Source: Opisthorchis felineus (lineage: Eukaryota; Platyhelminthes; Trematoda; Opisthorchiida; Opisthorchiidae). Taken from it: DNA of 64,000 nucleotides. The position numbers and the translations under genes are program-made. Numbering within the stretch: the stretch's first letter is position 1; each line of letters begins with the position of its first letter. The DNA lies in NCBI GenBank assembly GCA_004794785.1, contig SJOL01010054.1:146380-210379 (forward strand). The letters are read 5' to 3'. This document shows, one piece after another, positions 12,626 through 24,843 of the stretch. The notes beneath the pieces are model-generated. The model was not told where the DNA came from and did not search any database. It worked only from the letters and a program-made list of their open reading frames with translations.

Positions 12626-12788
12626 TTGTTGGTCTGTTCGCCGAGCTTGGCAGTCGGATTGCAAACGTCTCATTGCTAATCGTGGTGGAATCGTCAGTGC
12701 GTCATCCAACCCCGCACTGACAATGTCAGCCCGATTGGTGATGAAACGTTTTCAATCCGACTGCCATGCTCGGCGAACAGACCAACAA
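12626..12788. repeat. Fold-back element family E, inverted pair
   Basis: Arms 12626-12668 and 12746-12788 are inverted copies of a 43-bp sequence with about two mismatches (ttgttggtctgttcgccgag...). The 77-bp centre holds GACGATTCCACC-like, hammerhead-like text facing both ways. An ag-rich simple stretch follows. Confidence 0.75.
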
Positions 12789-13751
12789 CCAGACAGAGAG
12801 AGGGAGAGAGATGCCTAATGCTATCAGTGATCCCGGTGATTAAATCGTCCAAAAGGGAATTAGATTTCTACATCAACTTGACAAGTAAAAATAATGTCCC
12901 GGTGGAGCATGCTAAAAACTGATAGCGAATGTTCAGCCTGGTCTCCAACTGTAGCCCAACCGAAATAGTTTAGCTTGGTGCTAAAGCAGTTCTCGTCCTT
13001 GAGATAGGTGAAGTTGCGCTCGAAAAACGGGATGTTTGAACAGTGCTTTCATCAAATTGCTCTTAACAAGATTTCTGGGATGACCGGAAAATCGCTTCAT
13101 CGGATACAGTACATCCTAGCTGGACAGAGTATCCGGACAGAATGAAAAATGGTCTCATCTGAAGGCGGAAGCCTTCTACAGACAGCAACTTCAGGTGGTC
13201 AACAAAAACCCAGTTCTCCTGAAGCTGACTCCTGCAGATGAATAGGAGGGAGAGATTTACAGCATGTTTTTCAATCATACATCGGGTTGAATTTTGACAA
13301 GAAGGCTTCGGAAAAGATTGAGGTTATTTGAAACTTCCACTGGACGACAGTCTGGACCCTCAAAACCAACGCACGCAACGAGGGTGGAACCAAGGATTTA
13401 TAGGGTCGCAAAATCCAAACTCGCCAAGCATAATCAATCAAACAATGATGTTTATTACACCATATATGGACGGGCTGTCAATCATCAATTTGCACATAAG
13501 GTCTCATTCATGTTGAAATCGACTTCTGTCCGTACACTTTGCGTATTTACTTCACCAAAGGCCTGTTCTATACCCTGGTCACGCCAGATAACGTACACTT
13601 TGCGCTTACAGTCCGTGGGAGATATCAAAACGGGTCCGTCAAGTCGAATAACTTGGTCTACTTTACTGTGCCACATAAACTGCACGTTTTGTTCAAAATT
13701 GACAAGTTAAGATAGTTAGGTAATCAGGTTTTTCCATAAACGTAACGTACT

Positions 13752-14190
13752 ACCCATAATGTTACTGAAAACCTTTTGACAGTCCAAGACCGGTTTCGAA
13801 CTTCTTCGGGATCAGCAGCTAGGCACAGTCCCCGCCGAGTTTCTGCCAACCTCCCACTCTATTTGAACCAAAACTGCACGAAATTGGACAAATTAACTCA
13901 TTTGTACACGGGAGACGGGAGACTCAGATAAATTCAGCTTAATTTCTCGTTTATGTTATGTATTCGTGCAAATTTGGTTCAAGTGGAACACGAGGTTGAC
14001 GTAAAGTTAGCGGGGATTGCTCCTACCTGCTGAGCTCCAGGAAGGTCGAAACCGGTCGTGGGCTGTCGAAGAGTTTTCAGCAACCCTATGAGTAGCGTGT
14101 TACGTGTATACAATATACTGCGATGTTTTGAATATCGTACCAGCTGAAACATGAGGCGGCCTGATGCAGCAATTTCATCATGGATTGAGA
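13752..14190. repeat. Two family A hammerhead repeats, inverted
   Basis: 13752-13962 carries the ribozyme on the minus strand and 13963-14190 on the plus strand, joined through their tail halves into a large imperfect palindrome. Both ribozymes read CUGCUGA in place of CUGAUGA (13782-13825 minus, about 14030-14070 plus), and helix II is eroded. They are predicted inactive. Confidence 0.75.
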
Positions 14191-15010
14191 TGTGTCTACC
14201 AGGAAAAATAATTAGTCTACTGATTGAAGGCAAGTTTTTGTTTTAGAATAGATTTGTCCAAACTTGTTGGGCGTTGTGGTTTTCTGTGTTTCGAATCCCA
14301 TCAGTTGGGCTCCGATGTTGCAACACACCATTCTGATGCACAACAGCTTCTTAAGACTGTGAGCTGGGTAGTTGGCTATACATTTGCTTCAACCGGATTG
14401 GGTTGTGTTGTTTGTTTGTAACGTTTGGACTGAGAAAGTGATTGCAACTCAGCCCAAAAAGAACGTTTGAAAGAATTAGTGAAATAGCCTATTTCCTAAT
14501 GAGTCGTCAATGCAATCATTAGAAATCCATTACCTGGGACCTCTAGTAAGCCATGCTGCTCAACTAAATCGACTGGCCTCTAGCGCAATGTCACAGATGG
14601 TAGGTTGCCATTTTCGTTGAGGATCAGTGGCCGTGATCAGAGGAAAGCCAAGGAGACGCAAAGTTTGGGACGAAAGTTGCCATTAAGGCGTCCAGTTTAT
14701 CAGTGCAACTAGCCAAATATACGGGCTGAAATGGTATCGTTGTTCCGGGGATCATTCACTATCGCTTTTACACAAAAAATGCATATGGCCACAAGTTATG
14801 TGGTATGCTGCGATACGACCCCAAAATGGAACGATCGATCAAGCCGTATGTTGTGCCCGTACTGGCATTCCAACGGACCGGAAAGGGAGAGTCCGCATTG
14901 TCCGATCCAATTAGGTTAAAACGTATATCCAGTAAAGCAGTCAGATAGAGTATTCGGTGAGACACTGGTTGGAAACCCGGCACAAACAATCATTGGCACA
15001 AAGAATCATT

Positions 15011-15051
15011 GCCAAGCTCGGCGAACAGATCAACAGCCACCTGATCAACAA
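15011..15051. repeat. Fold-back element family E, single arm
   Basis: gccaagctcggcgaacagat followed by caacagccacctgatcaacaa is the right arm of the family, without a partner. A few dozen bases upstream, attggcacaaagaatcattg is a short direct repetition. Confidence 0.6.
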
Positions 15052-15108
15052 TCATTGGAACTCCATGTGCCTATCAGCCGTTGATGTCTTGTTTGTAATT
15101 TGCTTTAG

Positions 15109-15123
15109 TAAAGATTTCGTCGT
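15109..15123 (+). CDS. Micro-exon 4 (15 nt)
   Basis: A 15-nt exon between acceptor tgtttgtaatttgctttag and donor gtaagt; phase 2 reading KDFV plus split codons. Both signals are strong, but 15 nt can arise by chance, so RNA evidence decides. It lies just upstream of a decayed tRNA-derived SINE. Confidence 0.45.
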
Positions 15124-15127
15124 GTAA

Positions 15128-15345
15128 GTAAAGGCCATCTAAGTGGAAGAATTGAGAAGTATTGTACAACTGTTTCATGCTTGGTGGGAAGCATCTCATG
15201 AAAACCAGAGAGTTTCGAACCACCGGCCTTGCGGCCAGGGCTTGAACAATTAACCGTTCGGTCACGAGTGACTGATCACCCGTGTGATTAACTCGCACTT
15301 AAGATACAGCGCCGCACACCTTTCAGTCACGGGATCCACGCCAAA
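15128..15345 (-). mobile_element. tRNA-derived SINE family B, ribozyme decayed
   Basis: Minus-strand head with GGTGGTTCGAAACTC (box B) and GACCGAACGGTTAATTG (box-A side). Downstream, ATGAAACAGTTGTACAATAC corresponds to the GAAA/helix III part of the ribozyme at 26741. The CUGAUGA block is lost (a GCTTCCCACCAAGC hairpin replaces it). Confidence 0.6.
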
Positions 15346-16350
15346 TAGTCACATGTTGACCGGCTCCTCGAGCAAAAACTCTTTCGTTTCAGAATGGTTT
15401 GCTGCGAGTAGCAGCTTGACCTGTTCGACCGCTGTACTGAAAAAAAATACTCAGAATGAGCGACAAAGAGAGAAAAGTCACAGCTCCGAAGCAATCTATT
15501 CACCCAGAGATCCCCTACATACACATCATGCTTAATCGGACATCAAACATGGCCGTGTGCCAAACCTAGACTGTAACACAGCTGACCGTTATGGCATACA
15601 CAACAGTTATGCCACTGCGTCGACCAAAAGTCCAAAGTCACTTTTCGGGCCTGAACGATTTCGTACTATGTCGGCTGACCCTGCTTTCTTCTTTCCAGCT
15701 CATAACACCAAGCAGTTGTTCACATAAACTGAAGTTCATCGAGGCGATATTGATTGATCGATTCAGGCTTGTACTGTGCGTTCAGAAAGGTCTGAGATTA
15801 TCTTGATTTTATTGATCGGTCACGATGCAATTAGCCCTATATTTCGTTTCATTTTTACTCCGTTTTACATGTATTGTGGCAGACAAAGTTGTACGAAATG
15901 AATTCACCCCGCAACACCGCTATTCTCACTGTTTGAGGTGAACCAATCTGCGTAGTTTTGTTGCAGTCAGACGGGTATCGATGGGACTCCATTGAATTGG
16001 TATACTCATACTGCATAATGGGAATAAGATGTCAGTTCGCTTGCGGTTTTGTCCAGTCCAGTAATTGACGAGGGATCCGGTGACTGTTTCACTTTGGTGT
16101 GAAAGAATAACACTTTGGCCAGTTCTGACAGGGAAAAAAATGAACGGCTGGGTATAACTTATCAAAACGTCATGCAACCAGACGCTCACCTACCCCACAC
16201 GTAGTCAGGCAAGCGATTCCCTGATGGCAAGCAAACCTCAGAGCGGTTGGTCAATATTAGTTCAACACATTACACTTACACAGATCTTCTGGAGGTTTAT
16301 ATACCGAAGCCCCTATAATCATTTACATCGTCAAAAATCAATATTCCCAG

Positions 16351-16416
16351 TAAACTACTTATTTACTTATTTACTTATTTACTTATTTATTTATTTATTT
16401 ATTTGTTTGTTTATTC
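16351..16416. repeat. ACTT/ATTT microsatellite in a splice acceptor region
   Basis: Four-base repeats (acttattt, then attt, then gttt) run to within about ten bases of the AG of the exon at 16425. It supplies the pyrimidine tract, so length variation could affect splicing (inference). Confidence 0.8.
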
Positions 16417-16424
16417 CACTACAG

Positions 16425-16457
16425 ACCTCCATCGCTTCCCACGCCTCCACTATCCAC
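16425..16457 (+). CDS. Micro-exon 5 (33 nt), proline-rich
   Basis: Acceptor ttattccactacag and donor gtaagt flank 33 nt that read PPSLPTPPLS in phase 2. The upstream polypyrimidine region is a 4-bp microsatellite (actt/attt repeats), so the branch point/tract of this exon is length-variable DNA. A proline/serine linker-like peptide. Confidence 0.65.
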
Positions 16458-17247
16458 GTAAGTTTAGTGTTCCTTGTAAGCTGCAGTTTATTTCTGGTTC
16501 CGTCTAATATCCATTGGTTACGGAAACTCGGCTTCTCGCATGAACGGTAATTGGGGGATAAAACACCAATCGACCCTAGAAATGATCACTGAGACGACGC
16601 AGTTGAATGTGCATCTAGTAGAGTCCTTTGTGGGGATATTTTCCACTCAAGACCATATCGAAAAGACGTCACAACAAGCAGAAAAAAAGCCCGCAGTTTA
16701 TAAATCATCTGGTATGAAAGGAGTGTAATGCTGGCGGACAAATATCTGGAGACAGGAAAGCTGTTAGTTTCATCAGGGTTCTTAACTTGCAGCCGGGCAC
16801 AAAGGAGACACAGTTGTTCCGTATGGGCAACAGATACACTAGATGATTCACTGATAACGGCTCAACTGATCCCTTCCGGATGGTGATCTCTCCTGGGGGT
16901 GGACCGCTTCTAGCAACCATATGAGAAAGAACTACTAACCAGACCGTATTATTTCTAATAATACGGTGAGATTATAGTGTTGATGTGATTTTGTGGCCCA
17001 CTGTACTTTAAACCCTCAAAAAAGACCTCCTCCAAACAAGACCATTGTTAACGTCCACAAAAACAATGCAGTTTGGGAACAATTAGGTTACTGCATTTGA
17101 AAAGGCATTGTTATACGCACTCGAAAGAATGGACGGCGCCAGGTCAATTAGATAGAGTTTGAATGTCTTCACAATAAGGTTGCATTGAATGATATATTCG
17201 GAGAAAATTTTTCACTTATTTGGAAACCAGCGGTGATAGCCAACCAG

Positions 17248-17566
17248 ATACTGGTGTAAGGAGGGAAACCCTTCGCTGCGGAGTTGTTTATTAGAAAACG
17301 CCAACTAAACAGTTACAGACTATTGGACAGGAAGGTTAAACTCTCATTTGCATGTTGTTTTTAAAAACGGAATATCCATCTTCTTCTCGAACGCGTCTTC
17401 TTGAACTCTCCTGGATATTCATTGACTATCGCACAATTGCAAGCAAAAACTGCAAAGTAGTTCCACAAATTCCGTAATAAATCCCACCTTCCATTAGATC
17501 AAGACGAAGTTACGAGAACACACATACTACTCGCATGCGTCATCAGTAGTACCCACCGTTACACTG
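17248..17566 (+). repeat. Dispersed repeat, copy 1 of a pair
   Basis: Matches 57136-57419 in the same orientation, with shared blocks gacaggaaggttaa, ctcctggatattcattgac and ctactcgcatgcgtcatcag. No coding potential or tRNA boxes seen; class unknown. Confidence 0.6.
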
Positions 17567-19048
17567 GTATGCCTCAAAAGTTTCTCTTTTTCAGATGGTT
17601 GGCTCATAAGCGGGGATCTGAGATAATCAACACACCAAATAAGCCGTGCCATTCTGAAATCTGTGATGTCAACGGGGCTACCTTCGGAAATCATTCTTGA
17701 TGCCTGATGCAACCGAACTTCTGTGAATTTGCGGCTTAATTTCTTGTGTGTGGCAATTTCCGTGAAGGTCAAGTCATTCACACATTACGCCGTCATGCTG
17801 ATCGAATCATATGTCCTTATGTTCTGATGTTTCGAAAGCCATCATGACCGCTAATACGAGATCGAGTGCATCGCAGTCCTGTTGTTACATAGTTGAACTG
17901 CCCGCTAGTTATATCTGCTAAACATGTGACTTACTGAAAACTTACCTTCGTGGGTTCCCAAAGCGGTCGTTGACTGACTGAAATGAAAACTACTTCAAAG
18001 AAAGTTTGTATCACGTTTCGTCTTTTTTTATAGATCACTGGTAAACAACCACTTGTCTTTCCCCTTGACTTTCGGATGAGGCATTCGTTCAATCAACTGA
18101 AGAAGTCCCGTAGGTGGATAAAAAAGAGCGAAAGTCGTACCAGGGACCAATTTTCAGCGCGCTTATTTGATGCCATTATTAGGCTTAGAGGTAGTATCTT
18201 GTCCTATCGGCGTGGGACATGTTCATCCGAAAAACCTGGCCATACGGATCGCTTTCATGTTGCAAAATTTGGGTTGTAAACTTTTGCAACCCAACTGCCA
18301 ACATCGGCGAACAAAGCAATCACTATCGTAGAACTCCCACGGTTCGCTACTTGAAGTAAGTTTTGGTGGTGAAATCCTTTCCAAAAAAGGCTCCCTCTGG
18401 TCGGTTCTCTTGGACAGGGATGACTGTTTGGAATACAACAGTTATTCTTGTTGCCAAGTGTGCCAAAGACTCAGGGGCAAGGGGATCATCATTGATCACT
18501 GTGTTATGACTATTATTTGATTTTACTAAAAAACCGGAGATGTATCGAAATTTATCTGTAAGAGGTGTTCTTTCTTCCAAATCGGTTGACAGAAGTGACA
18601 GAAAGAATGACTAGTTTTCACGGACAGGTAAACATAATGTAACACTCGTGACAGCCGCAGATGGTTTGTGCAGAGTCTAGTGTGGTTCTGAGTAAAAACC
18701 AGGCAGACCCAAGATAAATAAGATTGCCGGACAGAAATGTAGAGACCCATTGAAAGCCATCATTCGGTTTAAACACGGTTGTACAGCAAAGCAGTCAGCT
18801 GGTCTGAGGTAGTGGCATATTCCATCGATTGTTTTAGGTTTCAGAGTATAACCGCCCTCCCCCCAGAGAGTATACGGTACTAGTATGTACGAATGCTACC
18901 CAATAGTAAGCCAGTAATTATCGTCTTGAAGGTATTACCTTATTGGTCTTGTACTTATTGGTCTTGTCGTCCGTAGGACGACTGAATGTCAGACAGGTAC
19001 CGGTGAGAAAAATGCATGCAAAAAAACAACGATAGTAAGACGGTACCA

Positions 19049-19255
19049 CACTACTCATAAGGTTGCTGAAAACTCTTCCACTGCCCACGACCGGTTTCGA
19101 ACTTCTTGGGACTCAGCAGGTAGGCGTAGCCCCGAGTGTTTCTCACGGTTCTGTTCTACGTGAACCCGAATTGCACGAAATTAGCGAAATGTGCTCGTTT
19201 GTATACCAGTCAGCTTTATACCGAATATAGTCTGATACCGGTTGAAATCATTCTG
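19049..19255 (-). repeat. Hammerhead repeat (family A)
   Basis: Starts at cactactcataaggttgctg. The minus-strand ribozyme keeps GAAA, CCGGUC and the GUGGGC stem, but reads CUGCUGA (A6 to C) and has an eroded helix II, as in the 13752-14190 pair. A likely inactive subfamily. Confidence 0.75.
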
Positions 19256-19492
19256 AGCCAGTTGAATGACTGAATCACTCCGTGCAGGGCTGGAGACGCT
19301 GGAAGATATAACTACAAATCGACGTCAGTGGCGTTTGTGTTGTCAGTGTGTCTGGAGGTGTAGACGCCTGGGAATGATTGTGGTAGACAAGCACCAAGTC
19401 CCTCCCCCACACAATTTCATTCTTTTCTTCATACTAAAGTTTTTTCACAACTTACGGCAGGGAAGCATCACTGTTGAACGCTGATGTCCTAT

Positions 19493-19535
19493 CGATGATG
19501 ATGATGATGACGATGATGATGATGATGATGGTGAC

Positions 19536-19566
<31 letters not shown>

Positions 19567-19655
19567 TAGCTGATAGTGATGATGACGGTGATGATGACGA
19601 TGATGATGATGACGATGGTGATAAGACTGATTACGATGAAGATGATGATGATGAA
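19493..19655. repeat. GAT microsatellite
   Basis: About 160 bp of gat units with scattered gac/ggt interruptions, about 70 bp upstream of the exon at 19723. It reads poly-D in one frame but contains in-frame stops (gtagctgatag) and no splice site, so I take it as intronic. Confidence 0.9.
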
Positions 19656-19722
19656 GTGAATGTCTGTTATCCGGTATTCCCTAGATTACTTTAAAATTCG
19701 AGATTTTTTGTTTCAATTATAG

Positions 19723-19752
19723 ATCTCATTCCACGCTTAGCAAAAATGTGAG
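19723..19752 (+). CDS. Micro-exon 6 (30 nt)
   Basis: Acceptor attttttgtttcaattatag and donor gtaaga flank 30 nt that read SHSTLSKNV in phase 2. It lies about 70 bp after a long GAT microsatellite and about 920 bp before the acidic exon at 20670. Confidence 0.6.
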
Positions 19753-20669
19753 GTAAGAAATGTAATAATGGCAGGTAACGTTTATTGTGTAAGAAATTAA
19801 GCAATCTGACTTCAGTCGTTGAATTGTCTTTTCGGGCTGACTATGAACCCAGTTTTCTGTTCATTTTGAGATGTGCTCTCTGGCTGTGGAATATCGTCAA
19901 AATTTTGTTAAGTATAACATAAGAAGATTTCTCAACAGTGAATCTGATGTGGCTGATTCCACCTAGACATTGTACTGTGGTCGAATTAAGATTATCGTTT
20001 GTACGGTCTGACCTGGTCGATCGATTAATACACCACTTTTTCCAGCAAAACACCTTCGGGGACCTCAAATGAGAGGTACGCACACGTGGGCTGATACCCA
20101 GAACCCAGTACATTGAAGTAGTGAGATTTCATCTGTGCCCACACAGCTTTCTTCAAGGTGGAATGGGCCAATACTGGGTCATGATTGGCTGTTGGGTCCA
20201 GCCTTTCGACCAATCAGATCTCGGCTTGATGGCGGACCGGCAAGCGTCTTGAACTTCTGGCCAATCTTGTGCGGGGTAGGTTTCTCGGTCGTAGCAGCAT
20301 CTGACTGCGGGCGGTAAAGCCGGATCCATGTGGAATTCCGCCTAACACTTATCGGAAACGATAATTCCGAGTGATTCAGAAGATTCTGTATCAAGACAAT
20401 TTTCCATGCATGGATGGCGACTTGGAGACGTTTGAGTCGTTGTTGTCCAAACGGGGAAGCATGTTTCATAAGGGTCATCACAGGAATTTGACTGATACAG
20501 AGTGGTGACCATTAAGGGAGATCACTGGAAAAAGTCATGGTGCGATATTTTTCTTACAATGTTCAGGCATGGTCCTGACTTTACACTTCGATGGCACAAT
20601 GTTTTTTGACGTTTTCCGTCTTTCATTCTTGACTATGTAGTGAATTTTTGTTTTAATTTCTCTCCGTAG

Positions 20670-20825
20670 TACGGAGAAAATTATAGATGAAAATAGGGAA
20701 TCTGATACACAGGAGGACGACGACGAAAAAGAAATCGAAACCAAGGCGGAGGAAGAATTGGAACGAGAGAATGCGGAAGACGAAGATGATGACGAACCGC
20801 ATTCGGCTTCTTATCTTTCCGTTCC
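20670..20825 (+). CDS. Exon 7 (156 nt): acidic exon, first copy of the repeated pair
   Basis: Acceptor ttttaatttctctccgtag and donor gtgagt; 156 nt, phase 2 at both ends. About half of its 51 full codons are D or E, with runs such as QEDDDEKE and AEDEDDDEPH, and it ends SASYLSV plus a split proline codon. The ending and the acidic run recur in the exon at 60809-60904, so it is the first half of a duplicated two-exon module. The acidic part is expected to be disordered. No known domain recognised. Confidence 0.8.
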
Positions 20826-20877
20826 GTGAGTTGTTACACTTTACATCCAACTGTTTCATTAGAGACTTTGTCCTGTC

Positions 20878-21025
20878 AGTGAAACCACTCTATGCTGGAA
20901 AGTCGGGAAGCAGATATAGCTACCTCGTCCGCATTGGGAATCACCAGCAGTGCGCATCCCACGAAACTCCAGGATGTTTCGAACCGGCTTGTCGTCTGAA
21001 CGCTTAGCCATTCAGCCATCCAGCT
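20878..21025 (-). mobile_element. tRNA-derived SINE family B with decayed ribozyme
   Basis: The clearest tRNA-like head of the family on the minus strand: box A (TGGCTGAATGGCTAAGCG) and box B (GGTTCGAAAC). Then GCGCACTG and CUGGUGA (A6 to G) of the ribozyme; GAAA is GAGG. It follows the exon at 20670-20825 by about 50 bp. Confidence 0.7.
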
Positions 21026-21422
21026 AATCGCTAACAAGTACACGACGTTTGGTCTGTTATTTCTCAACGGGACATTCGTTTGGCAATTTGTTGTAGACCC
21101 AAGGCATGAAGTCGACTAAAGTACACATGTGGACGCACCAAGATCAACTTATAAAGCCAACTTAATGAGAGATCAGAGGTTTGTGCGCACCAAGACAACA
21201 GTTACGCGTTCACCTTTGATCATTCAACGTCGAAGCTAAGAAACATGTCCGGCTTTGTCCGGCATACTTCTGGTGTGATATGATTCCAACTTACCGTTGT
21301 GTCCCATTAAAAATATGAGCCTCAAATACAGTCTGAAGTTAAATCCTCTGAAAAGACCACTTGAAGAGACCGAAAAATTGTCTGATCGTCAACAGTTTCA
21401 ATGACTGAGGGTCCTTGGAGGA

Positions 21423-21625
21423 ACACTACTCATAAGGTTGCTGAAAACTCTGACAATCCACGAAAGGTTTTATCCTTCTTGGGCTCCATCGTGTGGGCGC
21501 AACCCCCGTATTTCCCCCAACCTTATGTTCTACTTGAACAAAAACTGGACGCAACTCGCTAAATACACTCCTTTGTATACCATTTTGGTGGGTTCATCTG
21601 GGATTCATTTAGGTCTCCCATGAAA
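21423..21625 (-). repeat. Hammerhead repeat (family A), degraded
   Basis: A conserved cactactcataaggttgctgaaaac start and aaatacactcctttgtatac middle. The ribozyme strand is minus, but both CUGAUGA and GAAA are changed. Confidence 0.7.
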
Positions 21626-22308
21626 GCTTACCTGAAAGCTTACAGACATTTTGTCTCAGTCACGCGTAAAACTAGAAAGTCCTTCAGAGCTGCAATGATG
21701 CCGGGCGTTGCATTCTGATCTTCCTACAAAATTGTGGAGAATCGTCGACAGACTCTCCTGCTTTTGTATTTCTATATTAAATTGAGGAGAGCCAAACTAA
21801 CATAGATAGAAAAAGATGATTCTGCTGGAAAGCCGCTAAACACGGTAAAGCTGTTCCATCCTTGCTGTGTATCTCAGCTTTTAGAGATTCGAGCATACAA
21901 CCTTCTAGACGGGATTTGCGAATCCTCTGTGGTTCGTCATGTGATCTGGCGCTGACCAGCTGTTGGAATAAGGACAGCACAGAGGAGGACATTCATGATG
22001 TAAGATACTTCTGCTTCTGAACAATTTGCCGATGTTTTGAAGGCTCACTGGAGGTTTATTTCCATGGAGCTAGCCTTTGTCCGCTTTGTAAACTGATGAA
22101 CAATAGAAAGGGAAACTCGTTAGACGGTGCGGTCGATCGAACTTCATCCGTTTTCCATTCTGTTATCCATTTGTTTATCACATCGATTTACTCCTCGCTC
22201 ATGTTGCTGGGAGGCCTCAGGAAGAATGTGGTTTAGCTCTCAGTCACATGAATGAAAAAGGCAGTTACTTCACTCTTCTTCTCAATATTTATGAATCCAC
22301 TGAATAAA

Positions 22309-22870
22309 TGTGGTTTAGGGGTGCTCTCTTACAGCCACCGCCACAGCGTAGGCGTGACATCAGCTTATCCGTCAAGGGTCGAGTTTACAATTCTGCGGTG
22401 CGATCTATATTGCTATACGGGTCAGAAACCTGGCAGCTGCTCGCCGAGGACGTCAAAAGACTTTCAGTGTTTGACCATCGATGTCTTCGGAGCATTTCCC
22501 GAGTTTGGTGGGAAAACCGGATCAGCAATGCTGAAATACGTCGAATGGTTTTCGGAAGACATAACTCGTCCACGATAGATGAACTGGTCACACTGCATAG
22601 GCTACGCTGACTCGGCCACGTGCTCCATATGCCAGTCAACCGAATTCCTCAAAGGGTTATTTCCGCACAACCATGTGAAGGGTGGAAACGAGCCAGGAGA
22701 GATGTCAAACAATGACCTGCCAGCGAAGTGTGAAAGCCATTACTAGCAAACTCAGTTGCGCTGGTTATTTCCGTCTCCCTGGATGGGGGACCCGAGACAT
22801 TGTCAGACATGGCCTAGTGGAGCTCTCAATGGAGCTCGTGCATCCGAGCCATTGCCTTCAATGCATAGCT
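22309..22870 (+). pseudogene. RTE-like retrotransposon fragment, RT C-terminus
   Basis: The frame starting near 22309 reads SLSVKGRVYNSAVRSILLYG, then SETWQLL, VFDHRCLRSISRVWWEN and RISNAEIRRM, the C-terminal region of RTE-like reverse transcriptases. After a stop it goes on with LGHVLHMPVNRIPQRV and GWKRARRDVKQ, then shifts frame to RLPGWGTRD-like text. A 5'-truncated dead copy in the intron between the two long exons. Confidence 0.8.
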
Positions 22871-23435
22871 CCCTTCCCAATCCCCCCACTTAAAAGTCCA
22901 CTGAAAACCCTGTATTTACGCACCAATTTATCAGCTCCAGCTGCCGATGATGAGATACAGTGCAAGAAACCTAATCATGAGGGAAACGTTTTCATCACAG
23001 TATAACTATGGTGCAACAAGCTGCATGGAATAACGAACTTTGTAAGATGGTATAAATCCAATTCACAAAACCAGTAGTGGCCCTCGGGCTTCCTGCAGTA
23101 GCCATAGGTTACAGATTTGAGAGGGAAGTTATAGTGCACAGCGAGCAGGAAAAAAAGTACAAAACCCACCAGAACACCTCAACATACCTGGAAAAATGGA
23201 TTGGCGAAGCCTAGGTTAGCCAGGACAACTTGAAACTATCACGTTATCCAATCTGATAGCCGCTCGCGGTAAGAAATAGAGCATCCGTATTTTTGGACCA
23301 TCCCCTTCAGCAGATTCAAAAGTCATCCAACTGAAGACTCGCTGCAAATTCCCCTCGATCTAATGCTTTTAGCATTCCCTTCGACTTGGTGTTCAAGTTG
23401 ACTGATGGCTCGTCTATATTCCCCCTCTCATCAAG

Positions 23436-23582
23436 GTACACCGAAGACCGTGCTGGCACGGATTCTGAATCCGAAGACGAGCGACATGAGAAGAAGAAGA
23501 GGACCGGTATGAAGGAAACAATGTCGCTCCGATGTCATTCTTGTATGAATCGTTTCCGAGATACATGTGCGACTGTTTGGAA
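23436..23582 (+). CDS. Exon 8 (147 nt): YTEDR / CHSCM exon, first copy
   Basis: Acceptor ttccccctctcatcaag and donor gtacgt; 147 nt, symmetric phase 2. It opens with YTEDR, continues through an acidic then lysine-rich stretch (TDSESEDE, EKKKR), then carries CHSCMNRFRDTC and a terminal W. The C-x2-C-x7-C spacing could bind a metal or form disulphides, but this is speculative. The second copy at 62612-62764 keeps YTEDR, CHSCM, the third C and the W. An internal GT at 23506 is in a worse donor context and was not used. Confidence 0.8.
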
Positions 23583-24843
23583 GTACGTTTCTATGATCAG
23601 GACGACAAAATTTTCGAGAGTATTGTCTTGCTTTGTTGAAGTACCAGTGTATCGCTTTTGTTCAAATGCTTCTACCGGTTTTGTTTGACCAAATGAGAAA
23701 CCACCGTCAATACAAACGACGGTCACTTTTCTTTCTCGTGTCTTTTACGTGGTCCAGACTAACGGAAATCGGAAATACCTGGGCAAAAATGCTTTTGAAG
23801 CACTAACATACACTAGCGAAAAAAATGGATCTGTCACTACCTCTTTTGTATAGGGATACTTTGAGTTTTACTGTAACGGCAAGTCATTGCTTACTGGTTA
23901 GAAGTTCAGGCTAGGTGTCATGTTTTCTAAAAGTAGAGAACAGAAAACAGATTGCGGTGAAAAAAATCGTCCTAAAATGAAGTGTCAACTGAAATGACCT
24001 TGCACGGAATGAGTTTCCGACAGAAATGAAAGAACCGGCCTATCAAGGTTAAAATTCTCATCCGTGATTCCACAGTCATTGTATTTGACTGAGATGAAGA
24101 TATCATGAACTGTTTCCAATTCTGGCATGCCGGTGTGAGTGATTCGAAACAGGTAGTATTCGCCGGATTCCGCTTCTTTTTCACAATAAGTGAAAAGAAT
24201 TTATGATTGAAGTGAGAAGAGAAGCTGGTTTCTGGAGGTTCATGAGGGCTCAAACTCGGAGCGCTTAATCACAAGAGGATATACTATCTCCTCGGGGTCA
24301 AGAACCATGTTTTGGCTAAAGGTAAATGCTGTTGTGGAATCGACAGGGTGAAGGTTGGTCTTTTTGAAGGAACTTCGCTTGGTGAGTACATAATAAACGT
24401 GTTACTATTTGAGTTCTATAGGAGGCCGTTCCCTATACTTTTACGTATTCAAGCAGTATCCTGTCAATAAACAAGAATTGTGTTTCTTTCAGTTTCCTCT
24501 ACGAAAATCTACATCGTTCTGTCTAACATTGAGCGTGCCAGTTGTGTTGATCTATTCGGTGTGAGCTAAAAACGATTGATATTTAGTCAAATAAAGCAAA
24601 CCGCATTCCAGCATTCAGCAAGCCAATCACGTGACTTTTTTCAATTGTACTTGTTCTCCTATTCAAGCGACCTCAAGTGAGCAAATGACTTTCTTTTGTT
24701 ATTCAGTTCAAATATGAGTAATTTCGGTTCACTACCATGTTGTGATGCAGGAGATTGGAGACTGGAGATTGAGATGAGTTGTTGTTGGCAGAGGCGATCG
24801 ATAATCTTTCTGGACTGTTGAACAAGTTATCTTCTGTGAAGAA

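Noticed and set aside
18332..18355. 24-nt phase-2 candidate exon (TPTVRYLK) with donor gtaagt
   Set aside because: Weak acceptor, and the sequence overlaps a decayed fold-back repeat (tcggcgaacaaagcaatcac).
19493..19655. GAT repeat as a poly-aspartate exon
   Set aside because: Contains in-frame stops and no splice signals of its own.
20687..21007. 106-codon + strand ORF (lysine/arginine-rich)
   Set aside because: Wrong frame over the acidic exon at 20670-20825, reading on into the intron and a SINE.
23260..23268. 9-nt phase-2 candidate exon
   Set aside because: It would separate two exons whose direct junction (SASYLSV-P-YTEDR) is preserved in both copies of the module.
24370..24381. 12-nt candidate before gtgagt, and a 9-nt one at 24668-24676
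   Set aside because: Both use a poorer AAG acceptor; exons this small are expected by chance in 64 kb.
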